From: Raphanus sativus
Taxonomy: Eukaryota; Streptophyta; Magnoliopsida; Brassicales; Brassicaceae
Direction of reading: 5' to 3'
Assembly: GCF_000801105.2 (NCBI RefSeq)
Contig: NC_079519.1
Location: 34,137,288-34,201,287, forward strand
Length of the DNA stretch: 64,000 bases
The notes below the pieces were generated by a model, which saw only the letters and a list, made by a program, of their open reading frames with translations, searched no databases and was not told the origin of the DNA. A program made the position numbers and the translations under genes. Every line of letters starts with the position of its first letter. Position 1 is the stretch's first letter. Shown piece after piece: positions 11,823 through 22,538 of the stretch.

Positions 11823-13404
11823 TTAAGTAGCTGCTTCAGTTATGGAAGAGATCTTACTTAGGACAGAGATGGAATCACCAACTCTGATTGTCTTGTTGCC
11901 TTTGCCTTTGTTGTTGTTTATGTTCCAATCCCAAACCATCTCCTTACCAAAGAAAACCTGTCATAAAACCGAAAACCGATATTAATTATTTGCTGCATCA
12001 AGAAGAGCTTGAAATGCTTTATTAGAGGTCTCAAACAGCTAACCTTTCTCTGAGATTTCTTGTCTGGCATTAAGAGTGTGTCTGATCTGAATTTCCTAAG
12101 AGTTTGGATTGGTTCAGTGGACGGAACCCCGGTTTCTTGATCTACAGTTGTTATCTGAAAGAAGAAAAAACAGTTAAAACAATCTCTAAAGTTAAAAGAA
12201 TCAGAGTGCAGTTTTTTTTTACTAGTTCACATTCAAATTCACCTTGCAGCGGTAACATAGCCTAACTCCTTTGAAGATTAAGTCATTTATCTTGATCTCG
12301 TCCCAAAGATCTTCATCAAAAGGATCACCATTCTCCACAACAATGCTACAAAGAGAACCAAGAAAATCAAGATTATGAAGATATTAAGAAGAACTCAGGA
12401 CGAAAGATTTAGTTTATTACTTGGCTCTAAAACGGTTCATAGGTATTGGTTCTGGCAGAAGTGTATTCAGATGGTCCAAAGACGCCTAAGAACAAAAAAA
12501 AGGTAAAAGATCAAATGAATATTCTAATATATGAACATTTAAAATTTATTGATATTAGCTCACCTGAGATGAAACCAGAAACGGAAACGTATTTGAAAAT
12601 GTTGTAGAGTAACCTGATGCATACGCAGGAGGTGTAGCTCTACATTCGGTTTCTGTATCAAAATTTAAGAAAATTCATTAACTATCATTAATGCATCAAA
12701 AATCTTTTGCTTATGACAAAGATCACAAGAATAAGACCTTTGTTAAACCGGACCAGACGGCTTTGTTTTCCAAGGTAGTCAGAAAACCATTTAGCAGCTT
12801 CTTCTCCTTCATCAAAAGCAGAGCCAGTCCATTCCAACATGGACACACCTTCTGCCACCCCGCTTGGTTTAGTCAATGGGATCTTTAAAGGACTCATGCC
12901 AGGAGCTCTCACCACTACAAGATATGTTTTAACTCTCAATTCTGACAAAAAAACTTTTGTCAATTTTTAAACCAATGACGGTTTTACCCAAAAAGGAGTG
13001 CTTTGTTGGCTCCCAATCTTCAAAAAAAGCTTCCTTGGGCAGCTCTGGTTCAACAAGAGCAAGCTTTGGCTCAACGTTTTGAGTGCATGCTCTTCCTTTA
13101 TGGTTCACAACTAACCAATACCGGTCCCATTCAAATCCTTCAGTTTCCATCATGCATATTATCAAAGTTAGCCATTAGATCTATAACAAAGACAACTTCA
13201 TAGTCAAATACATTTTATCATTACATGCATGTAATCTCTTTTCTATCACTTCCGCTCCAATTAAACATTTTATCATTAGTATGAAAAGAAATATCTCTCA
13301 GGTTTACCAGTCTGAGTTACGGTTGCTTGAGGGACAGAGATCCCACGGCAAGATTTGATCGGGAAAATGATTAATGATTGAATCTTCAGAGCTTGCTCCT
13401 CCAT
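11823..13404 (-). CDS. mARC/MOSC-domain molybdenum cofactor protein, copy 1
   Basis: Eight coding exons in transcript order: 13308-13404, 12988-13137, 12738-12914, 12564-12652, 12421-12485, 12243-12345, 12044-12154, 11823-11957. All are GT-AG and encode 308 residues. The family is the mitochondrial amidoxime-reducing component (MOSC_N beta-barrel plus MOSC domain), which binds molybdenum cofactor and reduces N-hydroxylated substrates or nitrite with cytochrome b5 and its reductase. The N-terminal IQSLIIFPIKSCRGI is the usual MOSC_N start. The Mo-ligand cysteine is probably C226 in LCYRCKITTVD. The length fits the plant homologue At5g44720. The neighbour at 14187 is a tandem duplicate with the same intron positions. 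Confidence 0.94.
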
Positions 13405-14186
13405 TTTTCCTCTCTCTCTCTCAGAAGTGCTAAGGCACACTAGAGGAATCTTGTGGTTTTCTTTTTAGTGTTCAAGAATTCTACAACTCTTTAAAATGTG
13501 GTTACACATCACCACCATATTAAATTTTTTTCTTTTTTCTAACTTGCTGTACCAGCCCCATCCAATGAATGCTATCACTTTGACACCCACAAATAAGTAA
13601 AAATCTATCTAAAGTGGGATCCGTATCCAAGAGGAAGCAAAGACGCTTTAAACTTTCTCTCAGTATGGTAAAATTGTTGGGCTCTTTTCAAGTCCATTCA
13701 GTTTTACTTTGAACAATTCTTTTTTTCTTAGCTATTTGACCAATTAGTAAGATAATTTCCATTTTATATTCAAAATGTAAGATATGTATGAACTTATTTT
13801 GAATTTTTTTTTTCAAAAATGTATCATACTAATCAGAGTAGAACATTCATTATTTTTCCCTAAGATCAAAATATCACCCAAGTTTTTGAAATGTTAGAAA
13901 CCAAAAAATTTCCAAACCTCTGAAGAGAATACACAATCAAAGAATAAATGATAAATGAGATGAAATCCTTTTTATTACATTTCAAGATTTAATCCAAGTA
14001 CTCTGGTTTTAAAAGGTTAAGACTAACTGAGGCTATTCAAGCCAATGAAATTACACTTTCAACAAAGTGAAACTCAGAACAAGTGAAGTTTGTAAATTGC
14101 ATGAGCAAGAAAGCATATTTCTTTGATTTATTTAGAAATAACAGCACAACATAAAGAAGCAAAATGTTTATATATTCGATTTGACT
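13405..14186. other. Spacer between the two mARC genes
   Basis: It contains the promoter and leader of copy 1 (CT-rich tract near 13408-13420) and the 3' flank of copy 2. AT-rich, with no open frame of interest and no repeat seen. Confidence 0.5.
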
Positions 14187-15687
14187 TCAAACAGCTGCTT
14201 CAGATACAGAAGAGATCATCCTTAGGACAGAGATGGAATCACCAACTTTGATCGTCTTGTTGCCTTTGCCTTGGTTGTTGGTTATGTTCCAATTCCAAAC
14301 CATATCCTTACCAAAGAAAACCTGTCACAAACCGGTTTAGCATCCACACTAGGTACATCAAAAATATTTGAAATCATTTAATACGTTTCAAATATATATA
14401 ACCTTTCCATTTGGTTTCTTGTGTGGCATTAAGACTTTGTCTGATCTGAATTTCATCAGAGTTTCTATTGGTTCAGCAGCTGCATCTGGAACTCCGGTTT
14501 CTTGATTCACAGTCGGTAACTGAAAGAAGAAAACAGTTATAAGGACCCTCAAGTTAAAAAATCTGCGAGTATTTAACATTTACACATCATAATATTCACC
14601 TTGCAGCGGCTACATAGCCTAACTCCTTGGAAGACTAAATCATTTATCTTGATTTCATCCCAAAGATCTTCCCCAAAAGGATCACAATTATCGACAAAAA
14701 TGCTACAAGAGAAACCATAAAAAAATTAAAACAATGAAGAAAAAAACCCATTGTTTGAAGATATTAAGAACTTGAGATTGAATAATAGTTTTTTACTTGG
14801 GTCGAAAACGGTTAATAGGCACCGATTCTGTAAGAATTGTATTCAGCTTGTCCAAAGAAGCCTAATAACAAAATAACAGAAGAGGAAGATCAAATACATA
14901 TGTTAGCTTACGGATTTTAGAACTATGGATGGTGGCTCACCTGTGAGGAAACCATGAAAGGAAACGTATTAGCAAATGTGGTGGTGTAACCAGCTGCATA
15001 CTCAGGAGGTGAAGATCTAGTTTCAGTTTCTGTAACAAAATTTTATTTAAAAAACTTAATCAAACTCTATGCATCAAAAACTTTATGCTTGTGAAAAGAT
15101 AACATGTAGAATGAAAACCTTTATTAAACCGAACCAAACGGCTTTGTTTTCCGAGATAATCTGAAAACCATTTAGCAGCTTCTTCTCCTTCATCAAAGGC
15201 AGAGCCAGTCCATTCCCACATGGACACACCTTCTGCCACCGAGCTTGGTTTAGTCAGTGGAATCTTTAAGGGACTCATTCCTGGGGCTCTCACAACTGCA
15301 AAATGAATAAGTCAAGATTGAGTCTCAGTTCATACAAAAACTGTTTGTACTGCTTTAACAGAATATTCACCCAAAAACGAATTCTTTGTTGGCTTCCAGT
15401 CTTCCAAGAAAGCTTCCTTAGGCAGCTCAGATTCAACAAGAGCAAGCTTTGGCTCAACTTTTTGAGTGTATGCTCTTCCTTTGTAGTTCACAACTAGCCA
15501 ATACCGGTCCCATTCAAATCCTACATACCAGTTTCCCCATATTAAAAAAACGAACAGGAAGAAGAAGAGACCATTCATATGTTCATAACTTACCAGTTTG
15601 AGTTACGGTTGCCTGAGGGACAGAGATTCCACGGCAAGATTTGATGGGATAAATGAATATAGACTGAATCTTCAAAGCTTGCTCCAT
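14187..15687 (-). CDS. mARC/MOSC-domain molybdenum cofactor protein, copy 2
   Basis: Tandem duplicate of the gene at 11823. Eight exons: 15594-15687, 15371-15520, 15119-15295, 14941-15029, 14797-14861, 14600-14702, 14403-14519, 14187-14321. They encode 309 residues. Five of the six internal exons match copy 1 in length; exon 7 is six bases longer (Ala-Ala insertion, PDAAAEP), and exon 1 is three bases shorter (MEQ versus MEEQ). The probable Mo-ligand Cys is C225. The frame is open throughout and the splice sites intact, so both copies look functional. Roles are the same as in copy 1; divergence in expression cannot be judged. Confidence 0.93.
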
Positions 15688-16438
15688 TTCACTGACACAA
15701 TGATGAACACTAGACGAGTCTTGTAGTTTAGTTGAGTGTGTTCAAGAGTTGTACGTCTCTTTGCAAATGCGATTACAGTTGCACCACCAACTATAATAAA
15801 CAATTCGTTTCAGGACTAACACATTCAATGAACAATGTTGTCGCTTTCACAATTAAAAAAGAAAATAGAAAAATAAATGTTATCTACAATTTTTTTTTGT
15901 CAACTTATCTACAACTATTATACGGTATAGTATACTAACAACTGAAGAAAAGCAGAGTAATACCAGATGAAAGAAGCCACTGACAGTTGACAAAAAAAAA
16001 AGAAGCCATTGACATTTTAGTCAGAAACATATAGCTTTCAACTTTGTCTCATCTCAGGATAGTACTTTCATTGTAAATTGTAAACCAATGATATTTTAAA
16101 GTATGTCAGTCAAGACTGTTAACTGATAATGATACAAAACAGAGTTTAAGAACCCATACCGATATATAATGTTGGAGAGACAATCAGAATCCGAGAGGAG
16201 GAGAAGATTGTATGTTGTGTGGATCAGGATGAGACCCAATGCTCCTTTTATAGTCTACTTGAGACTTGGAGAGGAAGACTCCAAACTTGGAGAGGAGGTC
16301 ACTACATCTATTGCTGAGCCATCATCTATTATAAAATTCTTAAAAAGTATAATATTGTCACCATCCTAATCATGTGACATTTCTGAGCATGCAAGTGGTT
16401 AACAAAGACCCAAGATCAATTTTAAAATATTTCAAGCG
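15688..16438. other. mARC copy 2 upstream flank
   Basis: AT-rich. The part around 15985-16105 (atagctttcaactttg and following) is recognisably similar to 20955-21060, which is upstream of the mARC exon-1 relic. It is therefore an old shared 5' flank of the mARC genes. An open frame at 16169-16369 shows no family resemblance. Confidence 0.5.
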
Positions 16439-16553
16439 CACAATATCACACTTTCAACAAGATGCATCTAGAGATAACAACACACAACAAGGTGCAAAAT
16501 GTTTTTCGGTTGCTTCAGCTCAGAAAGGCATCTTCCTTAGTACAAAACTTTTG
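16439..16553 (-). pseudogene. 3'-end relic of another mARC copy
   Basis: The stretch from cacactttcaacaag to ggcatcttccttag aligns by eye with the last exon end and 3' flank of mARC copy 2 (about 14053-14225), sharing a cacactttcaacaa block, an acaacacaaca-like block, gcaaaatgttt and the gcttcag codons near the stop. No other exon is found beside it. It is an untranslatable remnant of a third tandem copy. Confidence 0.6.
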
Positions 16554-17162
16554 TAATTTTAGCATAGAAACTTACTCATGAATGCTTCATTGGGAAACTA
16601 CGAATAGGCACATATAACTGAAGACTTTTGGTTTGGTAGACTGAGAATCTCTGAATGTATAAATTTACAAGATCCTTGGAAACCGTTAAAAGAGTCAATC
16701 TATTTGTTTTTCCTGGTAGAGGAGGAGTAGAGCCTTCAAACAGTAATGTACTGATGGTTTCTCTCAATAATGAATCACGGGGAAGACGAGAACTAGATGA
16801 ATAATGTATCCGACAGTGAGAGATCTTGATCAAAGTTGCCGAAGAGGAGACAACAAGATAGAACCAGTTGAAACACAGAAAAAGGAACAAAAAACAGCAA
16901 ACTCAACTGCGAGGAACAACTGAAGCTCATGGAATCAATCTTTCTCAAAGCACAGAGATTACCACGTATTACCCCAATCTAAATTGCAAAGGAAACTCTT
17001 AATAAAACTCCTCTGTTTTCCATAGTTTCTAACAATCAAAGATGAAGCTATGGAATGTGCTTGAAAGTCATACAAGTAAATTCAACTGACACCCAGCATG
17101 AGACAAACAATAGCCATATGGATCCAAGAAAACTGAGCTGGAGATAGGATCTCGTGTCTTCT
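16554..17162. other. TRAPPC2 3' flank
   Basis: No gene recognised. A 104-codon minus-strand open frame (16576-16890) lies here, but it has no start context or domain I can identify. It is more likely 3' UTR or spacer of the TRAPPC2 gene. Confidence 0.4.
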
Positions 17163-18005
17163 CTAGAGGTACTTTCTTGCGAGTGCACGTACCTTGGTGT
17201 CAAAATGCGTCGATGTGATGCGAGAACCAGGCAGATACAAGGGATTCAGAAGAATCTGCATGAAGAAACAAATCAAGACAGAGACAAAAACACTACAAAT
17301 TTATCAAATCAATGAATTTATGTTTGTACCTTAATATAAAGCTCATGGACCTCCTGAAAGAAGCTCTTGATGCCATCCTCATTGCGTGAATCGTGAAGGA
17401 GCATGAGACGAGTATGTGTTGATAAGTTAAGGAAGGTAGAAACAAACATTTTAAAAAACTGGACCCAACAGACAAATCTGAGACTATTTAGATGGATTAA
17501 CAAGAAAAAGAAAGAAAAAAAATGAATTGCTCTTTTGCTATTTTGGTTACAATTGAAAAAAAAAAGGATATGACCTGCAGTAACATAGACTGAGACAACC
17601 AGATCGTTAAACCTGTCGACAGACTTCAAGAACCTGATAAAGAGATATGAAAATGAGATGAGTCCTTCAAATAAATTACACAAGAATATATAAATATGCA
17701 TATACTTACATGGCACTTGTAGTCCATGCTAAGTCTTGGACGACATCTAATGCGGCATGTAATATAAACTGGTGCAACTGAGCAGCATCTTCTCTCTGTC
17801 AAATAGAAAGAATAGACTGTAGAATATAAGAATCAAACCATGAAGGAAGTGAAAAATTCTAAGTGTCAGTATTAGGCAAAGTATAATCAAACATGAACGA
17901 ATGAATAGAGAGATTGAATATTACTTTAGCAGCAGAGCCAACTTCAGCTTCATAGATTGGAATATCATTCCGAGCCACAATCATAAAGCAAGCCGTGTTT
18001 GCCAT
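17163..18005 (-). CDS. TRAPPC2/sedlin-like TRAPP complex subunit
   Basis: Five coding exons (17925-18005, 17710-17795, 17572-17633, 17330-17415, 17163-17255) give 135 residues, the usual TRAPPC2 length. The protein starts MANTACFMIVARNDIPIYEA and has the longin-like sedlin fold. In TRAPP it helps tether ER-derived vesicles and activate Rab/Ypt1 GTPases at the Golgi. Introns 1, 2 and 4 are GT-AG. Intron 3 (17416-17571) cannot be spliced by GT-AG rules. It begins ATATCCTTT and ends AC, and removing it as an AT-AC intron restores VTAGHTRLMLL exactly. A leader intron donor is likely at 18375 (CAG|GTACG). The A. thaliana relative I recall (At1g80500) is on chromosome 1. Confidence 0.95.
17416..17571 (-). 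other. U12-type AT-AC intron in TRAPPC2
   Basis: On the minus strand the intron starts ATATCCTTTTT, matching the U12 5' splice site consensus. It carries TTCCTTAAC, a perfect U12 branch-point match, and ends ...TTATCAACAC, with the branch A about a dozen bases from the 3' end. No AG occurs between the branch site and the exon, so a U2 acceptor is not available. The exon ends GGT-C and resumes AT-ACT, giving Gly-His-Thr. Confidence 0.92.
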
Positions 18006-18553
18006 TCACAATTATCCCTTTAAACTAGATTCGAATCTTGTTTTGTGCTTCCTGGAACACAACAAAACACACACAAGTTCCAGAATTTTTTCTGTCTTGA
18101 AGGAACACAAAAGAGCTCAATTAGCAAATACTATAAACCTAGAAAAAGAAAGGACATTATCCACGACAAAACTGCAATTGCAGTAATTGCAGTTTCTTAA
18201 GGCATCAATCAATCAACAACTGTCATGATTCAGGACATGAAACAAAGCAGCTCTTGTAATAGAAATTGAAAGTGTTTATGAAGAGACAGTTCGATACTAA
18301 ACGAGAACCCGAACATTAATTAAAAAAATATGATCCAAATGCGTCGAAGAGAAACGGAGGAATCGAATTACGTACCTGAGATTCAGATCGAGAGAGCCGA
18401 AGGAAGATTGAATCATTCAATAAGGAGTTGATTTTGTGAGTTAAACCAAGCACATTATCAAATTAGGAAAGTAAACCGAAGACCAATTGAACCAGCCGGT
18501 TTACTTCGGTTTAAAAGGTTGTTAGTATATGAAAAAAAAAAAGGAAATAAGTT
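18006..18553. other. TRAPPC2 leader and intergenic region
   Basis: It holds the likely 5' leader exon (ending at 18376 with donor GTACGT on the minus strand) and leader intron of TRAPPC2. The acceptor upstream of the ATG is uncertain. Beyond about 18430 it is AT-rich spacer. Confidence 0.5.
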
Positions 18554-18555
18554 TC

Positions 18556-18724
18556 GCGAAAAAGGAAATTAAACATGAGACATCAAAAACAAAAGGAAAT
18601 AGTGAACAACCGACTTCAGTCAGTTAGCTTCGTTCTTGTCAATTAGAATCCCCTTTGAAGCATATCATTCGTTCAATCTCTCAAACCAAACAACGAAATA
18701 GTATGGACGATGCGTGGATGGTTG
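18556..18724 (+). repeat. Duplicated kinase 5' flank with antisense 21-nt kinase match
   Basis: 18556-18700 is a direct, diverged duplicate of 18893-19035, the promoter and leader of the downstream kinase. Shared blocks include gcgaaaaaggaaa-ttaaac, aaaaggaaa-tagtgaaca, cagttagct, cattcgt/atctc and tctcaaaccaaa. The TATA box of the functional copy (18961-18968) is not conserved in this one. Immediately after it, 18704-18724 is an exact 21-nt reverse complement of kinase coding bases 19286-19306. A short ATG frame here (18703) stops after eight codons. An imperfect AT-rich palindrome follows at about 18742-18770. Best read as a rearranged remnant of a second kinase copy. Confidence 0.75.
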
Positions 18725-18960
18725 ATTGATCTCAGCAGATCTAATATATTGATTAATCCAATCAGTATATTATAGTAAGAAAAACGAGTTAATCAAAACA
18801 TTTAAATTATATGCGAAATTATAAAAAAAAAGGAAAGAAACAGCTAAAAAGGAAATCAAACCGACCCACAAAACAAATTAAACATATCTTTTGCGAAAAA
18901 GGAAAATTAAACAACAAAAGGAAACACATAGTGAACATGCAACTCAGTTAGCTACTTAGT

Positions 18961-18968
18961 TATAAATA
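18961..18968 (+). promoter_or_regulatory. TATA box of the single-exon kinase
   Basis: TATAAATA sits 88-95 bases upstream of the kinase ATG at 19056, leaving a leader of roughly 60 bases if transcription starts about 30 bases downstream. It is the clearest TATA in the region. Confidence 0.7.
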
Positions 18969-19055
18969 AGAGAGCGCTCTGCATTATCATTCATTCGATA
19001 TCTATTTCTTGTTTCTCAAGTCAAACCAAAAACAACTCACAGAAAAGCTAGAAGT

Positions 19056-20045
19056 ATGTCGAACAAGAAGATGAGTAGAGAAGACAGCAGCAAAGAAGCT
19101 TCGAATGTTGTTGTTGTTGGTAACGAATCTCCTCCACTAGAGTTCGTCTCTTTTCTTGGGAAAGGTGGCTTCGGTTCCGTAGCTCTCATGAGAGATTCAA
19201 AACACCGATTATACGCCGAGAAATCATCTCGCATGGATTTCATGAAGAGTCTCGAGAAAGAACACAGGATCATGCTCCGTTTCCGCAACCATCCACGCAT
19301 CGTCCAGACCACGAGCCCTAATCTCCACATAGGCTTCAACTTCGACCGTTGCTACATCAACATGGAGTTCGCTTCCAAAGGCACTCTCCACAACTTCATC
19401 TCCCAGCTCCGCGGTAGACCTATGCCGGAGATGATGGTCGCACGTGCCGCTCTCATGATCTTGCAAGGACTCGAAGCGCTTCACTCACGAGGATACGTTC
19501 ACTGTGATCTCAAGCCGGCCAACGTCCTCCTCTTTCCTTCCGTGACTTTCGGACAGCCGTGGGATCTCAAGCTTGCCGACTTCGGTTTATCCAAGGAACC
19601 GGGTGAGGATTCTAGGTCGTCTTTGTCTGGTGGTACGCCTCAGTACATGCCCCCTGAGTCTTTGGGACCCAACGGAGCGAAGATGGTGGGACCTGGAGTT
19701 GATATGTGGTCTCTAGGGTGTGTTGTGGTTGAGATGTTTGGTGGCTATCCAGAGAAGAGGCGAGGTTGCTACGCGTGGAGGCTTCCCGGACTTGTGTCTC
19801 CTGTGGCCGACGATTTCTTGACAAGGTGTATGGAGCTGCAGCCCTCACGCAGAGCCACCGCAGCGGATCTGTTGAAACATCCTTTTGTTGTTGGGATGAT
19901 AAGAGGACCCATGATGATGATGATGGCTCCACCACGGCCACAACAGATGCTTCCGTATTGTCCTCCTCCGGTTAGAAGACAGATAGGACCAATGATGATG
20001 AAGATGATGATGGCTCCACCAAGACATGGAGATTTGATCTGCTGA
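19056..20045 (+). CDS. Single-exon MAPKKK-like Ser/Thr protein kinase, non-RD
   Basis: 329-residue intronless kinase, made up of a catalytic domain (about 29-278) plus a tail. Visible motifs: glycine loop GKGGFG (35-40), the ATP-binding Lys as YAEK56, catalytic loop H149-C150-D151-L-K-P-A-N156 (Arg of HRD replaced by Cys, so non-RD), DFG (175-177), MPPES in the APE position (198-202) and DMWSLG (216-221). All catalytic residues are present. Residues about 284-326 are a Met/Pro-rich tail in which GPMMMMMAPPRP and GPMMMKMMMAPPRH are a duplicated block encoded by ATG runs. It resembles the small intronless MEKK-like kinases that proliferate in Brassicaceae. Substrate unknown. Confidence 0.9.
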   Translation: MSNKKMSREDSSKEASNVVVVGNESPPLEFVSFLGKGGFGSVALMRDSKHRLYAEKSSRMDFMKSLEKEHRIMLRFRNHPRIVQTTSPNLHIGFNFDRCYINMEFASKGTLHNFISQLRGRPMPEMMVARAALMILQGLEALHSRGYVHCDLKPANVLLFPSVTFGQPWDLKLADFGLSKEPGEDSRSSLSGGTPQYMPPESLGPNGAKMVGPGVDMWSLGCVVVEMFGGYPEKRRGCYAWRLPGLVSPVADDFLTRCMELQPSRRATAADLLKHPFVVGMIRGPMMMMMAPPRPQQMLPYCPPPVRRQIGPMMMKMMMAPPRHGDLIC

Positions 20046-20364
20046 TGAGAGCAATCAAGCACTGAGAGAGGAGTTTGCGGTCAAAGGCAGCTGTTTAGGT
20101 TTCGTTGTTAAAGAGTGTGTGTATAGGTTTCAGTTGAGTCCCTGTCTTAATTTTAGTTGGTCATGTTTCGGTACTTGCGTGCTAAGTTTCAGACATTTAA
20201 GTTTTTTTTGGGTATAAGCCTGATATTATTTTTAATACATCTTCATCTTTTATACAAGACATTAATATCTAAGTGTTTGATCTTTGATATCTTCTAGTAT
20301 TTGTACTAATCAAACAAAACACCATCATACTTCAACAAGTGAAGTGTGTGTGTGTGTCAATTTT
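20046..20364. other. Kinase 3' flank
   Basis: Spacer downstream of the kinase stop. No gene seen. A short GT run (gtgtgtgtgtgtgtc) lies at about 20344-20358. The cttcaacaagtgaag block near 20332 resembles the mARC 3' flank and leads into the relic that follows. Confidence 0.45.
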
Positions 20365-20673
20365 AAATGAGCAAGCAAGCATCATTCTTGCGTTATTTTA
20401 GAGGTAACAACAACATAACACAAATTAAACAAAACCCTTTTCTGGAATCTTCGAACTCATTACTTATGACGGACCAAATCAAGAATGATCGAAGGGGAAA
20501 TGTTTTCATAGCAATTATTAAAGAAACCCAACTTTTTTCCAGAAACAATATGAAGAGAGGAGTTCCTTCTATAAATTAGCAGTCTGAGTTACTGTGCCTG
20601 AGGGACAGAGATTCCACGGCAAGATTTGGTCGGATAAATGAACAATGATTGAATCTACAGAGCTTGGTCCATC
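20365..20673 (-). pseudogene. mARC relic: exon 1 plus 3' flank, interior deleted
   Basis: 20579-20673 is a clear mARC exon 1. The ATG at about 20673 is followed by codons for D-Q-A-L, then TAG where the intact genes have a Lys codon, and a base loss within the QATVTQT segment. The exon-1 donor has changed from GTAAAC to CTAATT. 20365-20430 (aaatgagcaagcaagcat and following) resembles the mARC 3' flank (about 14098-14160). Everything between is missing, so this is an internally deleted, dead copy. Its old 5' flank continues to about 21060. Confidence 0.8.
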
Positions 20674-21165
20674 TCTCTCAGAATCTTTTTTGTTTAGGTG
20701 TGAGTGGTAATAGAATTGTCGAGAGTTCTGGGAGTTTATTTAACACACGTGCACTATATTATCAAACAGGTTACACTAACCGTCTCAAGATTCGGTCTTT
20801 CTTTAACCTTCTCTGAACATACCAATATGCATAGTTTTAGATTTGATTCCAATACTATGACGCCACACAAGTATACCAGCTTGCGCATACTAAAGAGTAA
20901 AGAGTAAAGGATCAAGAAAAGCGAGTTTAAACCCAAAAAAAAAAGAAACAAAGGCCATCTTTAAACTTTGTTATGAAGTCAAACAGGAAGCAAATAGCTT
21001 TCAACTTTGATCTCAGCATAGAAATATCATTGTGAAGAACCAATGAAGTTTTGAGCACGAGAAATTTATGTAGAGATGACTCTACTGATAAGTTCAATCT
21101 GACATTAAGCAGAACAAATCTGAAGATTCTATAAGTGCAGAGATTTTATTAGAAAGATACTTTTT
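20674..21165. other. Old mARC 5' flank and mS33 3' flank
   Basis: 20955-21060 shares atagctttcaactttg and neighbouring blocks with 16030-16105, the flank of mARC copy 2. No gene is present. The 3' UTR of mS33 ends here. Confidence 0.5.
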
Positions 21166-22019
21166 CTACTTGTTACGCTTGGCAGCACGTCTTCCATGAC
21201 CCTTTTTCGGTGGTCCTTTATCACGACGCTTCAACATCTCAAGCTTCGATAAGCGCCTACAACACCACAGAGATTCAAGTTAAAAAGGCAAGCTTAAGTA
21301 AAATCTGTAGACGGAGTTAGATCCTTAACATTTTGCTCAAAAAGAAAAAAGAGAAGATCAATTCCCCTGTCCTGAAGCTACTTTGCTGCATTTCACCGCA
21401 GAAACTCAAGAACACGGCTCTGCATAACCCTAACATGGCACAACCATTCAAGCACAAGACTCATAGTTTCTATATTGTGTTTCTTTCCCATGCCCTAAAT
21501 CAAACAGGGAAGATGAAGAGAGAACAAACTGAAGCAAAGAAAAAAAAAGGACAGAAACTCTAAATTCTCCTAAGCCCAAACCTAGTTCCTATGCTAAACC
21601 CTTCTGCATATAATTTCCTTTTCGATGATACTTCTCCAGCAAACCGACTAAACTAAGGCAAGGCTTCTCAATTACACTCTCTGCAATGGAAATGTGTTAT
21701 CTAGGCATTGCTTCAGTCAACTCAAATCGACTCTAAAGCTTGCTAAGAAAGTAAATAGATAAATAAATAAAAAACAAGAAGTATTTGGGTAGGGAGAGTA
21801 CTCTTTTTCTTCTCTAGCCAAGACATTGGGATCCTCATTCTTGATGTCGTATGGATACCATTCCGCAACCTTATCACCAAAAAGCTTCTTCCTTAAAATC
21901 TTATGAGGAGATCTCTGTCCTGTTGGGTTAAGCATATGTCCGAAGATCCTTGCTCTTGCTTCTGTCACGCCAATAGTGACTGCTGAAGTTACAAGCCTTT
22001 TCAAGCTACCACTAGCCAT
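21166..22019 (-). CDS. Mitochondrial small ribosomal subunit protein mS33
   Basis: Two coding exons (21802-22019 and 21166-21256) give 102 residues. The first codes MASGSLKRLVTSAVTIGVTE through VLAREEKE; the second codes the basic tail RLSKLEMLKRRDKGPPKKGH through KRNK. This is the mS33 (MRP-S33/S27-like) family, a small basic protein of the mitochondrial ribosome small subunit. The N-terminus is positively charged, as expected for a matrix protein. The splice donor is GA|GTACTC, and the acceptor GTAG|GCGC restores Glu-Arg. A leader intron probably lies between 22020 and about 22430. I recall At5g44710 as the syntenic match. Confidence 0.93.
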
Positions 22020-22538
22020 CTTCCTTTAACACCACACCTGTTAAAGCAAGAAACACACAATGAAGCATATGACCATTCAGTAAGCAGAACCAACATTTTA
22101 ATAAAAAGACAGAACAAGATTTTAATCACAAGACTCAGAGATATTGATGTCTCATACAAAGGTACAAACTTTATGCTAGGTCCAGTTTCTTCCGTTAAAG
22201 ACATGAAATTTCTAATTTCAAAACTAACATTATAAGAAAGCACAGAGCATGAATCCAAGAAACACTCTATGAGACATTTCATCGAACACGTTCCCTGCTC
22301 GAGTAAAATACAACTGTTTGAAACAGAAAAGGGGCCATTTTTTACCATCGCCGGTGAGAATGTACATCGAATCTCGTCGGAGAATGAAATAAAACGAGAG
22401 AGTAAAACTTACCGACACGCCGACAGCGGTGGAGAGACAGGAGACGGCGAGACTGTGTGTAACGAGAGGACTATAAAATAAAAAGGCTTCATTGGTGTTG
22501 GGGGTAGCATTCTGAAAATTTAAAAGTATTTGTCAGAT
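22020..22538. other. mS33 leader region and spacer
   Basis: Probable 5' UTR, leader intron and promoter of mS33. Open frames on both strands here show no recognisable domain. Confidence 0.45.

Noticed and set aside
17318..17716. 132-codon minus-strand frame over TRAPPC2 exons
   Set aside because: It is read-through of introns; the exon model with the AT-AC intron explains the conserved protein.
19037..20062. Several long open frames antisense to the kinase
   Set aside because: GC-rich coding sequence gives open complementary frames; none shows a domain.
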